Part shown: positions 16,752 to 27,056 of the stretch, one piece after another
Numbering within the stretch: the stretch's first letter is position 1
Layout of the letters: each line of letters begins with the position of its first letter
Translations under genes and position numbers: made by a program
Notes under the pieces: model-generated
Databases searched by the model: none
The model's input: the letters and a program-made list of their open reading frames with translations, nothing else
Told to the model about the DNA's origin: nothing
Source of the DNA: Streptomyces cacaoi
Lineage (GTDB): Bacteria; Actinomycetota; Actinomycetes; Streptomycetales; Streptomycetaceae
Direction: 5' to 3'
DNA length: 64,000 bases
Assembly (NCBI RefSeq): GCF_006539165.1
Contig: NZ_BJMM01000002.1
Coordinates: forward strand, 248,001 to 312,000

Positions 16752-18290
16752 GTGACCAGTCCCGATCCCCAGCCCGCCGGAGCCCCTCCCGCCGGGTCCG
16801 CCGTCCCCGTCGTGGCCGGCGTCGACGTCGCGACGGCCACCGTCCGTGTCCTGTGCGTCGACGCGCACGGTACCGTGCACGGCCGCGGCGACGCCGAACT
16901 CCCCCCGCCCGTACGGGAGGCGGGCGGCGCCGGCCGCAGCGAGCAGGACGCCCGCAGCTGGTGGCCCGCCGTCGCCCGGGCGCTGCGCCGGGCCACCTCC
17001 CAACTGCCCGCGGGCGGCGCCGAGGTGCGGGCCGTCGCCGTCAGCGCCACCTCCGGCACCCTCGTCCCGGCCGACGCCGACGGCGCCCCGCTCGGCCCCG
17101 CGACGATGTACGACGACCGCCGCGCCGCCGACCTCAACGCCCGCGCGCAGCAGGCCGGTTCCCCGCGGTGGGCGGCGCTCGGGCTGACGGTCGGCCCGAC
17201 CGCGGCGCTCGGCCGCGTCGCCTGGTACGCCCGGCACGCCGCCGAACAGCCGGGCACGGCGCGGATCCTGCACACCCCGGACCTGCTCGTCGAACGGCTC
17301 ACCGGCGGGCGCGCCGTCACCGACTGGAGCCACGCGCTCAAGACCGGCTACGACCCGCGCGCCGGGGAGTGGCCCGCCGAGGTGCTCGACGCGCTCGGCG
17401 TACCCGCCGACTGGCTGCCCGAGGTCCGGCCGCCCGGCAGCCTCGCCGGCACCGTCTGCGCCGAGGCCGCCGAGGAGACGGGGCTGCCGGCCGGCTGCGA
17501 GGTGCGGCTCGGAATGACGGACGGCTGCGCCGGCCAGCTCGCCACCGGTGCCGTCCGGCCCGGGGAGTTCGTCGGCGTCCTGGGCACCACCTATGTGCTC
17601 AAGGGCGTCACCCGCGACCTGGTCACCGACCCCTCCGGCGCCCTCTACAGCCACCGGCACCCCGACGGCTGGTGGCTGCCCGGCGGTGCCTCCAACACCG
17701 GAGGCGAGGCCCTCGCCGACACCCCCGCCGCCCGGCTCCCCGCCCTCGACGCCGACGCCGGACGGTACGGGCCCGCACGGGGCCTGTGCTACCCGCTGCG
17801 CCGCGAGGGGGAGCGCTTCCCGTTCGTGTCCGGTGCCGCACGCGGCTTCACGCTCGGCCCCGACGGGCCGCACGGCGCCGGTGGCGGCCAGGAAGCCGTC
17901 GAGCTGCACCGGGCCCGGCTGGAAGGCGTCGCCTTTCTGGAGCGGCTCGCGCTGGAGCGGATCGGGAAGCTGGGCGTCACCGTCTCCGGGCCGCTGCACA
18001 CCGCGGGCGGCGGCAGCCGCAGCGCCCTGTGGACGCGGATCCGGGCGACCGTGCTGGGCATGCCGCTGCGCGTCGCCGACCGGGCGGAGACCGCGTTCGG
18101 CGCCGCCCTGCTCGCCGCCGCCGGCACCCTGCACCCCTCCCTGGAGGCCGCAGCCTCGGCCATGGCACCGGCCGGCCGCCTCGTCGAACCCGTACCGGCG
18201 GAGAAGGACGCGCTGGACGCCTCCTACGCCCGCTTCGTCGCCGAACTGGAACGCCGCGGCCTGCTGGGCCCCGGCTCGGCGACGGGCTGA
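16752..18290 (+). CDS. FGGY-family carbohydrate kinase (second of two)
   Basis: A 512-residue sugar kinase with the N-terminal phosphate motif VVAGVDVATATVRV, a mid-region GMTDGCAGQLATGA, and the C-terminal adenosine motif TAGGGSRSALW. It is clearly different from the divergent FGGY kinase 2 kb away, so the two probably act on different substrates or steps. The GTG start follows GAGAGGAACC. An upstream in-frame GTG would add a low-complexity tail and has no ribosome site. It is downstream of the DeoR gene and its palindrome, so is probably regulated by it. Confidence 0.85.
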   Translation: MTSPDPQPAGAPPAGSAVPVVAGVDVATATVRVLCVDAHGTVHGRGDAELPPPVREAGGAGRSEQDARSWWPAVARALRRATSQLPAGGAEVRAVAVSATSGTLVPADADGAPLGPATMYDDRRAADLNARAQQAGSPRWAALGLTVGPTAALGRVAWYARHAAEQPGTARILHTPDLLVERLTGGRAVTDWSHALKTGYDPRAGEWPAEVLDALGVPADWLPEVRPPGSLAGTVCAEAAEETGLPAGCEVRLGMTDGCAGQLATGAVRPGEFVGVLGTTYVLKGVTRDLVTDPSGALYSHRHPDGWWLPGGASNTGGEALADTPAARLPALDADAGRYGPARGLCYPLRREGERFPFVSGAARGFTLGPDGPHGAGGGQEAVELHRARLEGVAFLERLALERIGKLGVTVSGPLHTAGGGSRSALWTRIRATVLGMPLRVADRAETAFGAALLAAAGTLHPSLEAAASAMAPAGRLVEPVPAEKDALDASYARFVAELERRGLLGPGSATG

Positions 18291-18711
18291 CGGACAGCGG
18301 GGCTGCGCCGCCGCGGCCGTCACCCCGGTTGCCTTTCCCGGCTCGGGTACCTGCGCGGGCCCGGCCTTGGTGTCTGCGCGGGCCTGGCCCGGGGCCTGTG
18401 CGGCCCCGGCCCCGGGTGCCTGTGCGAAATCCGTGCCCCTCCCGGCTCGGGTCCGCTCGGCCCGGCCCGGCCCGGCCCGGCCAGGGCGGTGGGCGGCGGG
18501 CAGCCGGTCGGCTCCGGTGCCTGTCGGCCGGGCCGGTGCGCGGCCGTCGGTCCCGTGCGGGGCGCGGACGGTGGAGGGTGCGCAGCCGGTCCGGCGCGGT
18601 CCCGTGCGGGGTGCGGGCGGCCGGGCCGGTGCGCAGGCGTCGGCCCCTGCGGGGTCCGGGTGGTAAGGGGCGGGCAGGCGGTCCGGCCCGGTCCTGGGCC
18701 GGTGCGGTGGG
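18291..18711. other. Gene-free stretch between convergent genes
   Basis: About 420 bp of extreme GC content between the second FGGY kinase and the MFS gene. It contains a run of CGGCC-type pentamers and several potential GC stems that could end transcription from both sides. I see no credible coding frame, RNA gene or mobile element. Confidence 0.5.
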
Positions 18712-20217
18712 TCAGTCCGGTGCGGGTCCGTCGCGTGGGCGTGGCGGCAGCCAGATCGCGACCGCGACGGCCGCCAGCACGATCAGGCCCGTCAGGGTCA
18801 GCATCGCCGTGCGCAGCCCGTCGGTGAACGCCGTCACGACCGCGTCCCGCAGCGCCGGGTCCGCCGTCCTGGCACGGGCGGCGGCCACCGTGCCCGGTGC
18901 GTCGGGGCCGCGCAGCGGCGCGGGCAGGTGCGCGGTGAACACGGCCGTCACCAGCGTGCCGGTCAGCGCGATACCGAGCGCGCTGCCCAACTCCCGGGCC
19001 AGGCTCTGGAGTCCGGACCCGGTGCCGGCCCGCTCGGGCGGCAGGGACGTCATCATCGCGTCGGACAGCAGCGGTGTCGCCATGCCGCAGCCCAGCGCGG
19101 TGACCGTCGCGCCCAGCGCGTAGAGCGCGTAGGGGCTGTGCGCGTCCACCGTCGCGACGACGCCCAGACCGGCGGCGAGGACCAGCATGCCGCCCGCCGC
19201 GGTGCCGCGCCGCCCGGCGGCCCGCTCCAGCAGCAGCCCGCAGCGCGGCCCCGCGAGCAGCGCCACGGCCATCGGCAGCAGCCGCACCCCGGCACCCAGC
19301 GGGCCGTACCCCTGCGCGTACTGGAGGTACTGGCCGTTCAGATAGAACAGCCCGAACATGCCGGTGAACAGCGCGGCCATGCCCAGCGCCCCGGCGCGTA
19401 CGGCGGGCCGCAGGAACAGCCGCGGATCCAACAGCGGGTGCGCGGCGCGCAGTTCGTGCCGCACCCACCAGACGAGCAGGGCGGCGGCGACGGCCAGCGC
19501 ACCCAGCACGGCGGGCGACGTCCAGCCGGACTGCGGCCCGGAGACGATGCCGAACAGCAGCGCGAGGAACCCGGCGGTGAGCAGCGCGGCACCGCCGGGC
19601 GCCACGGGCCGCTCGTGCCGGGGCGCGACGGGTGCCGCCCAGGCGGCCAGCGCGAGCGCGCCGAGCGAGAGCGGCAGCAGACACACGAAGAGGCTGCGCC
19701 AGCTTCCGTACTCGATGGCGGCGCCCCCGCCCAGGTTGCCGAGCACGGCAGCCAGCCCCGTCATCGACGCCCAGACGGCGACGGCCCGCTGCCGCCGCTC
19801 CGCCGGCACACCGTCCACCAGCAGCGCCAGCGTGTTGGGCAGCACGGCGGCGGCGCCGACACCGCTGAGCATCCGGCCCGCGATCAGCACGCCCACGTGC
19901 GGTGCCACGGCGCACACCGCCGAGCCGAGCGTGAAGACGGCCATGCCGCACAGCAGCGTGCCCTTGCGCCCGCGGCGGTCGGCGAGCGCGCCGGCCGGGA
20001 TCAACAGGCAGGCGAACACGACGACATAGCCGTCCACCACCCACACCACCTGGGCCGCCGACGGGTGCAGCGCGCTGCCGGACAGCGCCGGGATGGCGAG
20101 GTTCACCGCCGAGACCATCCCGACGACGAGCGTCACGCACAGGCACATCCCCGCCGTCAGCGCCGCACCGGCCCCGCGCGCCGCGCCGCGCGGCAGCGCC
20201 TGCTCGCCGGCCGTCAC
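18712..20217 (-). CDS. MFS efflux transporter, DHA2 (14-segment) type
   Basis: A 501-residue drug/proton antiporter. It begins with a membrane segment followed by motif A (ADRRGRKGTLL). The motif C region of exporters and about fourteen hydrophobic segments follow, as in EmrB/QacA proteins. Its GTG start overlaps the stop of the GntR gene by 4 bp, so the two are coupled and the regulator likely controls its own transporter. Earlier in-frame starts run through the GntR gene and were rejected. The substrate is unknown. Confidence 0.88.
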   Translation of the reverse strand: MTAGEQALPRGAARGAGAALTAGMCLCVTLVVGMVSAVNLAIPALSGSALHPSAAQVVWVVDGYVVVFACLLIPAGALADRRGRKGTLLCGMAVFTLGSAVCAVAPHVGVLIAGRMLSGVGAAAVLPNTLALLVDGVPAERRQRAVAVWASMTGLAAVLGNLGGGAAIEYGSWRSLFVCLLPLSLGALALAAWAAPVAPRHERPVAPGGAALLTAGFLALLFGIVSGPQSGWTSPAVLGALAVAAALLVWWVRHELRAAHPLLDPRLFLRPAVRAGALGMAALFTGMFGLFYLNGQYLQYAQGYGPLGAGVRLLPMAVALLAGPRCGLLLERAAGRRGTAAGGMLVLAAGLGVVATVDAHSPYALYALGATVTALGCGMATPLLSDAMMTSLPPERAGTGSGLQSLARELGSALGIALTGTLVTAVFTAHLPAPLRGPDAPGTVAAARARTADPALRDAVVTAFTDGLRTAMLTLTGLIVLAAVAVAIWLPPRPRDGPAPD

Positions 20218-20948
20218 GGCCGCTCCATCCGGGCGCGGAGCATCAGCCGGTCGCCGCGGATACGGATGTACTCCAGATCGGCAGGGCTGCCGTCGGCCAG
20301 ATACGTCAGCCGTTCCAGCGCGAGCACGGCGCCGGACCGCTCGGGCACCGCGAGCACGGCACGGGTCGCCGGGTCGGCCGCCAGCGCCTGCACGGTGATC
20401 TCCGCGTGGCCGAGCCGGACCCCGGAGACGGTCTCCAGCAGCCGGAAGACGTCGCGGTGCTCCAGCGTGCCGCGCTCCAGCTCCAGCAGCGGATCGCCGA
20501 TGCGCGGCAGCAGATACGTGGTGTCCAGCGACAGCGGCACCCCGTCCAGCCGCCGCAGCCGCTCCAGGTGGACGACCTCGCCGTCCTCGGGCACGTGCAG
20601 CCGGCGCGCCACGGCGGCCGGCGGGCGGACCCGCCCGGCCGTGCGGATCTCGTTGACGACGCTGCCGTGCCGCTGGAGCACCTCGGCCAGCCCGGCCAGC
20701 TCGTCCAGCGGATGCTCGTGCACCCGGCCGGTGACGACGGTGCCGACGCCCCGCCGCCGCTCGACGAGGCCCTCGTCGCTCAGCAGGCCGAGGGCCTCGC
20801 GCACGGTGTTGCGGCTGACGGAGAACTGCGCCACCAGTTCGCGTTCGTCGGGCAGCAGCCCCTGCGGGAACGAGCCGGCGAGCACCTGGCCGCGCAGCAC
20901 ATGCGCGACCCGGCGGGCCCGGTCGGCCCGGGGAGAACTCGATTCCAT
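20214..20948 (-). CDS. GntR-family regulator (HutC/UTRA type)
   Basis: A 244-residue repressor with an N-terminal winged helix (DERELVAQFSVSRNTVREAL, about residues 34-53) and a UTRA-like effector domain ending in YIRIRGDRLMLRA. It is cotranscribed with the overlapping MFS exporter, suggesting it senses the exported compound or a metabolite. A hairpin-forming GTGGCGG/CCGCCAC pair lies about 80 bp upstream of its start and may be the upstream gene's terminator or an operator. Confidence 0.88.
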   Translation of the reverse strand: MESSSPRADRARRVAHVLRGQVLAGSFPQGLLPDERELVAQFSVSRNTVREALGLLSDEGLVERRRGVGTVVTGRVHEHPLDELAGLAEVLQRHGSVVNEIRTAGRVRPPAAVARRLHVPEDGEVVHLERLRRLDGVPLSLDTTYLLPRIGDPLLELERGTLEHRDVFRLLETVSGVRLGHAEITVQALAADPATRAVLAVPERSGAVLALERLTYLADGSPADLEYIRIRGDRLMLRARMERP

Positions 20949-21168
20949 GGGGGCCGACGCTAGGCGAGCAGTGTTGCCCGCGCGTTACGCCACCCGTCCT
21001 GACCTGCGACAACGCTCTGATCAGCGGAGATGTGGCGGAGAGCGGGAGTTCCGCCACCCCTGCGCGGGGCACCCGCCGCTCCCCGCCCGCACGCCCCTGC
21101 GACGGGCCGCCCGCCCGCCGGCGGAACGGGCCGCCGGCCCGCCGCTGTGACCGGCCGCCCGCGCGCCG

Positions 21169-22095
21169 TCAGAACGGGCGCCAGCGGACCGTCGGGTCCG
21201 CGTCCCGCAGCGAGGCGACCCGGCGCAGGAACTCCGCGCGGGCGGCCGGGTTCCCGGGGGCGTGCTGGGCGACCCACGCGCAGCTCGCCGTCTCCCGCGC
21301 CGCACGCAGCAGCGCGCACCCCTCCCACTCGCGCACGTCCCAGCCGTAGGTCCGGCAGAACGCCGTGTACTCGGCCTCCGGGAGCCCGTAGCGGTCCAGG
21401 CTCAGGGCCATCACCACCAGGTCGTGCTCCCGCAGGTCGGAGGAGAAGGTCTCCAGATCGACCAGCAGCGGGCCCTCGGCGGTGACGTGCACATTGCGCG
21501 GCAGCGCGTCCCCGTGCACCGGCCCGGGCGGCAGCTGCGGCACGAGGCCGGGCAGCGCCGCCGTGATGTCGTCGCGGCGGGCACGCAGGAACGCGGCGTC
21601 CTCCGGCGGCACCGTGTCGCCCGCCAGCCGCAGCCAGCGTTCGACGCCGTCGAGCAGGTTGCGCGGTGGCAGCCGGACGGTCGGCTCCGGCAGGGCGTGG
21701 ACGAGGCGCAGCAGCCCCGCGAGGTCCTCCGCGTCGGCCTTGCGCACCGCGGGGGGCAGCCGCTGCCAGAAGGTGACGGGGTGGCCGTCGACCAGCCGGG
21801 CCCGCGGGTCGGCCGCGCGGACCGCCGGCACCTTCTGCTCCTCCAGCCATGTCGCCACGCCCAGTTCGCGTTCCGCCCGCGGGAGGAGCGAGGCGTCGCG
21901 TCCGATCCGCACGACCCGCTCGCCCAGCGCGAACACCGCGTTCTCACCCAGCGACAGCAACTGCGCCGCACCGGCCGCGCCGCCCCCGCTGCCCGGGCCG
22001 TCCCCGCTGTCCCGGCCGTCCCCGCTGTCCGTGCCCGTCGCCGCGGCCAGTACCGTCCGTGCCCGTTCCTCGGTGAATGCCTCGCCGGTCGCCAT
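21169..22095 (-). CDS. Aminoglycoside phosphotransferase-family kinase
   Basis: A 308-residue APH/choline-kinase fold protein. The catalytic HGDALPRNV loop (D196) and the metal-binding VDLETF (D213) are present; the N-lobe has SLGENAVFALG. A Gly/Ser/Asp-rich repeat (residues 22-40) precedes the fold. The ATG follows GAGGAG. The family phosphorylates small hydroxylated molecules, including antibiotics, choline and sugars. This member has no resistance-specific motif I know, so it should not be read as a resistance gene. It is monocistronic. Confidence 0.82.
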   Translation of the reverse strand: MATGEAFTEERARTVLAAATGTDSGDGRDSGDGPGSGGGAAGAAQLLSLGENAVFALGERVVRIGRDASLLPRAERELGVATWLEEQKVPAVRAADPRARLVDGHPVTFWQRLPPAVRKADAEDLAGLLRLVHALPEPTVRLPPRNLLDGVERWLRLAGDTVPPEDAAFLRARRDDITAALPGLVPQLPPGPVHGDALPRNVHVTAEGPLLVDLETFSSDLREHDLVVMALSLDRYGLPEAEYTAFCRTYGWDVREWEGCALLRAARETASCAWVAQHAPGNPAARAEFLRRVASLRDADPTVRWRPF

Positions 22096-22371
22096 CGCCG
22101 CCGTACTCCTCGTCTCGCTTTGTGCTGCACGGGCCGCGCGGGGCCCGGACGCCGGCGGGATCACCGCGCGCCGAGGCTCCGTTGTACCCGGAGCGGGAGT
22201 CCGGCACCGCGCCGGACCTGCCGGACAAGGCTGTCAGGCGGGCTCCCGGCAGGTGACGGCGACCCCCGGCACATGCGGCGTATGTCTCACATGCCACCCG
22301 GAACCGTGGTGACGCCGGACGACTCTGCATCATTGACAAGCACGGTCAAAAACGGGCAGTTGGGAGCGGAA

Positions 22372-23205
22372 GTGCACAGCAAGGGAAGCAGGCGGCCGGG
22401 TGCCGTGGCGACGGCGGCCGCGGCGGGAACCGTGGTCGTCGGTCTGCTGACGGCGTTCGCCGGTACGGGCGCGGGTGCCTCCGCGTCGTCCCGGCATCCG
22501 GGGTGGGAGCAGAGCCTGCGTGGGGGGCCTGTGCAGCCGGGGGACGGCAAGGGGAGCGGGGCGCCGAGCGCGAAGCCCGCGCCGTCGAAGGCGCCCCCGA
22601 AGGCCGGCCGCTCGATAAGCCACCACACGCGTGCGGGCGGCCACAGCGTCGCGCTCACCCTGGACGACGGGCCGCATCCGGAGTGGACCCCGAAGGTCCT
22701 GGATCTGCTGAGCGAGAACCACATCAAGGCGACGTTCTGTCTGATAGGCCCCAACGCCGAGGCCAATCCGCAGCTCGTGCGGCGCATCGTGGCCGAGGGG
22801 CACCGACTGTGCGACCACTCCGTCGACCACGACACCGGCATGGACCACAAGCCGGTCGACTATCAGCGGCAGCAGATACTCGGCGCCAAGAAGATGATCG
22901 ACAAGGCGTCGGGCGGCGCCCGCGTCCACTACTACCGCGCGCCGGGCGGCGCCTTCACCCCGGCCAGCCGGCGCATAGCCGCAGGGCAGGGCATGCGTCC
23001 GCTCGGCTGGGTCGTCGACCCCGCCGACTGGGAGCGCCCGGGGGTGGAGGCGATCCTGGAGAACGCCAAGAGGCAGGTGGAGGACGGGGCGGTGGTCCTC
23101 TTCCACGACGGGGGCGGGGACCGCTCGGAGTCCTACGAGGCGTTGCGGCAGTTCATCCCGTGGCTCAAGGAGCAGGGTTACTCCTTCGACTTCCCCAAGG
23201 CGTAG
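22372..23205 (+). CDS. Secreted polysaccharide deacetylase (NodB domain)
   Basis: A 277-residue exported enzyme that removes N-acetyl groups from chitin-like or peptidoglycan sugars. A signal peptide (about residues 1-38) and a Pro/Lys/Ser linker precede the NodB domain. The catalytic TLDDGPHP (D98, D99), zinc-binding HSVDH (H149, H153), RAPGGAF and VLFHDGG motifs are all intact. The GTG chosen follows GGGAGCGGA and gives a normal signal peptide; upstream ATGs give an improbably long one. Several ATA codons, rare in such genomes, are used. It is the first of three secreted glycan enzymes in a row. Confidence 0.88.
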   Translation: MHSKGSRRPGAVATAAAAGTVVVGLLTAFAGTGAGASASSRHPGWEQSLRGGPVQPGDGKGSGAPSAKPAPSKAPPKAGRSISHHTRAGGHSVALTLDDGPHPEWTPKVLDLLSENHIKATFCLIGPNAEANPQLVRRIVAEGHRLCDHSVDHDTGMDHKPVDYQRQQILGAKKMIDKASGGARVHYYRAPGGAFTPASRRIAAGQGMRPLGWVVDPADWERPGVEAILENAKRQVEDGAVVLFHDGGGDRSESYEALRQFIPWLKEQGYSFDFPKA

Positions 23206-23272
23206 TGCTCCTCGCGAAGTTGGCCGGTTCCGTGCGGTGCGCGAGGGCTTGACCGCGTACGGTCAGCCGCTA

Positions 23273-23284
23273 AAGTCTAGACCA
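23273..23284. promoter_or_regulatory. DasR-like site upstream of the LPMO gene
   Basis: AAGTCTAGACCA matches the known DasR core TGGTCTAGACCA at 10 of 12 positions, the right half perfectly. DasR is the GntR-family repressor of chitin and N-acetylglucosamine genes in Streptomyces. The site lies 33 bp before the LPMO ATG, where repression would be effective. Confidence 0.7.
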
Positions 23285-23316
23285 ATTTCATGCTCGGCCT
23301 CTTCAAAGGAGCTGAC

Positions 23317-23832
23317 ATGCACAAGAGACGGAAGATTGCGGCACTGACCGGCGCGGCCCTCGCGCCTCTCCTGGTCCTCGGCCTGTCCGTGAGCCCCGCC
23401 GGCGCACACGGCTGGATCACCGACCCGGCGAGCCGGCAGGACCAGTGCGCGGCGGGGACCGTCAAGTGCGGCGAGATCAAGTGGGAGCCGCAGAGCGTCG
23501 AGGGGCCCAAGGGGCTCAAGGACTGCGCGGGCGGCAACGAGCGCTTCGCCGATCTGCGCGACGACAGCAAGGGCTGGAAGGTCAGCGACGTGGGCAGCTC
23601 GGCCACGTTCAACTGGAACATTCCCGTCCCGCACGCCACGAAGAGCTGGCAGTACTTCATCGGTGACACCAAGCTGGCCCAGTTCGACGACGGCGGGGCC
23701 CAGCCCGGTGGGCACGTCTCGCACAACGTCGACTTCAAGGGCTTCACCGGCAAGCAGAAGGTGCTCGCCGTGTGGAACATCGCCGACACGGCGAACGCGT
23801 TCTACGCCTGCGTGGACGTCAACATCCGCTGA
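23317..23832 (+). CDS. AA10 lytic polysaccharide monooxygenase, chitin-active type
   Basis: A 171-residue secreted copper enzyme that oxidatively cuts crystalline chitin or similar chains. The signal peptide ends exactly before HGWITDPASR, so the mature protein begins with the copper-binding His (H31). The second His is in NIPVPHATKSW (H106), and the AFYACVDVNI strand supplies the axial aromatic residue. Length fits a single-domain AA10 without a carbohydrate-binding module. The ATG follows AAAGGAG. The DasR-like site indicates N-acetylglucosamine control. Confidence 0.93.
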   Translation: MHKRRKIAALTGAALAPLLVLGLSVSPAGAHGWITDPASRQDQCAAGTVKCGEIKWEPQSVEGPKGLKDCAGGNERFADLRDDSKGWKVSDVGSSATFNWNIPVPHATKSWQYFIGDTKLAQFDDGGAQPGGHVSHNVDFKGFTGKQKVLAVWNIADTANAFYACVDVNIR

Positions 23833-23850
23833 TCCGGCGGGAAACCGGCA

Positions 23851-23881
23851 CGGTGGGCCCACCCCGGCGGCGGGCCCACCG
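23851..23881. terminator. Terminator-like hairpin between convergent LPMO and GH18 genes
   Basis: A perfect 10-bp stem CGGTGGGCCC / GGGCCCACCG with an 11-nt loop lies between two convergent genes. It should work for both strands. Confidence 0.65.
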
Positions 23882-23898
23882 CGCCGGCGCCGCCGGGC

Positions 23899-24849
23899 TC
23901 AGCCCCGCAGCGCCGCCGAGACCTCGGCCGCCCACTTCCACGGCTCGGCACGGCCACCCGGCTGCGCATTGAAGAACTCCCAGCCGTCCACCCCGCCGAA
24001 CCCCGGGTGTTTCCCGGCCAGTTCGCCGAGCGTCGCCGTCAGCCGGGGCAGCTCCACATAGCCGCTTCCCCCGTTGGCCGGATCCGTCAGCACGCCCGCC
24101 ACGACCTTCTCCGGCGGAATCAGGCCGCGCTCCACCACGGCGTCGTAGCTCGCGGTGGACTCCATGCTGCCCCAGCCGTTGTAGAACTGCGCGTTGAACC
24201 AGGAGATCGCGTCGCCGCGGTCGCGGTAGAGCCGCTCGTAGTCGAAGCCGGACAGATTGCCGCCGCCGCTCAGCGCCGTGCCGACGGGAGCGAGCGTGAG
24301 CAGGAACCCGTCCCCGAAGTCCGCCCGCAGCGCGTCGACGAGCCGGGTTATGCCCTCCTGGGACATGTCCTCCTCGACGTCCAGATCGGCGCCGTCCAGC
24401 CGGTACTCCCGCAGGAAGTCGCGCAGCAGCGGGTAGTAGGTGTCGAACTCGTTGTCCAGCCGGGTGAAGCTGCCCTGCGCCGCGCCGCCCACCATCGCCA
24501 GCACCGGCACACCCGCGGCACGCAGAGCGTCCAGATCCCGCCACATCGGCGCGTACTTCTCCGCCTCCGGCGGATCGTCGTTCACGGTGACCGGCGGATG
24601 CGGGCCCCCGACATCGTTGAGATGCACCGCGGCGACGATCACATGCGTGGCGCCCGTCGCGTGCTCGGTCAGCCCGAGCGGCGAGACGTAGGCGTCGTCC
24701 GCGTACTGCGTCTGGTAGTAGACGACGACCCGGCCGCCCGCCGCCCGCGCCCGCCCGGCGGCCCCGGCCGGCAGCGCCCCGAGGCCCGTGAGCCCCGCCG
24801 CTCCGGCCACCGCCGCCGCCAGCACGCTCCGCCTGTTCACACCCGTCAT
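23899..24849 (-). CDS. Secreted GH18 enzyme, endo-beta-N-acetylglucosaminidase-like
   Basis: A 316-residue exported glycosidase. The N-terminus NRRSVLAAAVAG looks like a Tat signal. The GH18 signature DGADLDVE is complete, with catalytic E159 and assisting D155 and D157. The pattern MVGGAAQGSF, then LDVEEDMSQEGITRLV, LTLAPVG, WFNAQFYNGWGSM and GWEFFNAQPGG follows, as far as I recall, the fungal ENGase Endo T rather than bacterial chitinases. If so, it releases N-glycans from glycoproteins by cutting the chitobiose core. A chitinase remains the alternative. No binding module is attached. Confidence 0.8.
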   Translation of the reverse strand: MTGVNRRSVLAAAVAGAAGLTGLGALPAGAAGRARAAGGRVVVYYQTQYADDAYVSPLGLTEHATGATHVIVAAVHLNDVGGPHPPVTVNDDPPEAEKYAPMWRDLDALRAAGVPVLAMVGGAAQGSFTRLDNEFDTYYPLLRDFLREYRLDGADLDVEEDMSQEGITRLVDALRADFGDGFLLTLAPVGTALSGGGNLSGFDYERLYRDRGDAISWFNAQFYNGWGSMESTASYDAVVERGLIPPEKVVAGVLTDPANGGSGYVELPRLTATLGELAGKHPGFGGVDGWEFFNAQPGGRAEPWKWAAEVSAALRG

Positions 24850-25035
24850 GCCGTTCCTCTCCTGTTTCCCTCGCCCCGCCCGTCACCGGCTCCGGTCCAC
24901 CGGATTGTGGGCACAACCACGCCCGCCGGAGAAGAGGGCGGAGCGGACCGGCCGCGACACCACCCCGGCCGCACGGCGCCGGCCGCCCGCCCGGAGCCGC
25001 CGACCGGCCCGGATGTGCCGGGGAGCGGGCACGGT

Positions 25036-25041
25036 TACACT
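25036..25041 (+). promoter_or_regulatory. -10 element of the ABC-F leader transcript
   Basis: TACACT matches the TANNNT form of a vegetative -10 box. Transcription would start about 7-8 bases later, at or next to the ATG of the leader ORF, so the leader peptide may be translated leaderless. No clear -35 is visible. Confidence 0.5.
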
Positions 25042-25048
25042 CGACGCC

Positions 25049-25069
25049 ATGCATCTGTTCTTCCTCTGA
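25049..25069 (+). CDS. Six-codon leader peptide MHLFFL upstream of ABC-F gene
   Basis: ATG-CAT-CTG-TTC-TTC-CTC-TGA encodes MHLFFL and ends 150 bp before the ABC-F start. Short hydrophobic leader peptides of this sort precede many actinobacterial antibiotic-resistance genes. A ribosome stalled by the drug on the leader changes the folding of the RNA and lets the resistance gene be expressed. The position directly behind a -10 box and the spacing before an ABC-F gene support that role here. Confidence 0.6.
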   Translation: MHLFFL

Positions 25070-25125
25070 CCGGACGACCGGACCGGGCTCGACCCGCCGG
25101 CCGGCCCCACGGGCACGGCCACGGC

Positions 25126-25196
25126 GCGCGGTCGCCGGGTCCGCACCGCACGTCCGGAACGGCCTCTCCGCCCCCGCGCACCCGTGCGCGCCGGGG
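25126..25196 (+). promoter_or_regulatory. Possible attenuator between leader ORF and ABC-F gene
   Basis: A GC hairpin forms from CGCGCA (25175-25180) and TGCGCG (25185-25190) with a CCCG loop, extended by CCCC/GGGG across a 2-nt bulge. The upstream segment GCGCGG (25126-25131) can pair instead with CCGCGC (25174-25179), which would break that hairpin. The two mutually exclusive folds just before the ribosome site fit an attenuation switch. There is no T-tract, so it might act at translation. Confidence 0.4.
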
Positions 25197-25219
25197 CCCG
25201 TCCTTCAGGGAAAGAACCC

Positions 25220-27028
<1,809 letters not shown>

Positions 27029-27056
27029 CGGGCGCCGCCGCCGGAACCCGGGCGGT

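Noticed and set aside
18712..21072. A single 786-residue protein spanning the MFS gene and the region upstream
   Set aside because: The N-terminal 285 codons run across the GntR gene in another frame; the GTG overlapping the GntR stop is the sensible start.
21169..22095. Aminoglycoside resistance gene
   Set aside because: Only general kinase-fold motifs are visible; the family covers many metabolic kinases, so resistance is not supported.
23899..24849. DasR site for the GH18 gene
   Set aside because: The upstream stretch has only a loose GGTCCACC-like match, far from the consensus.
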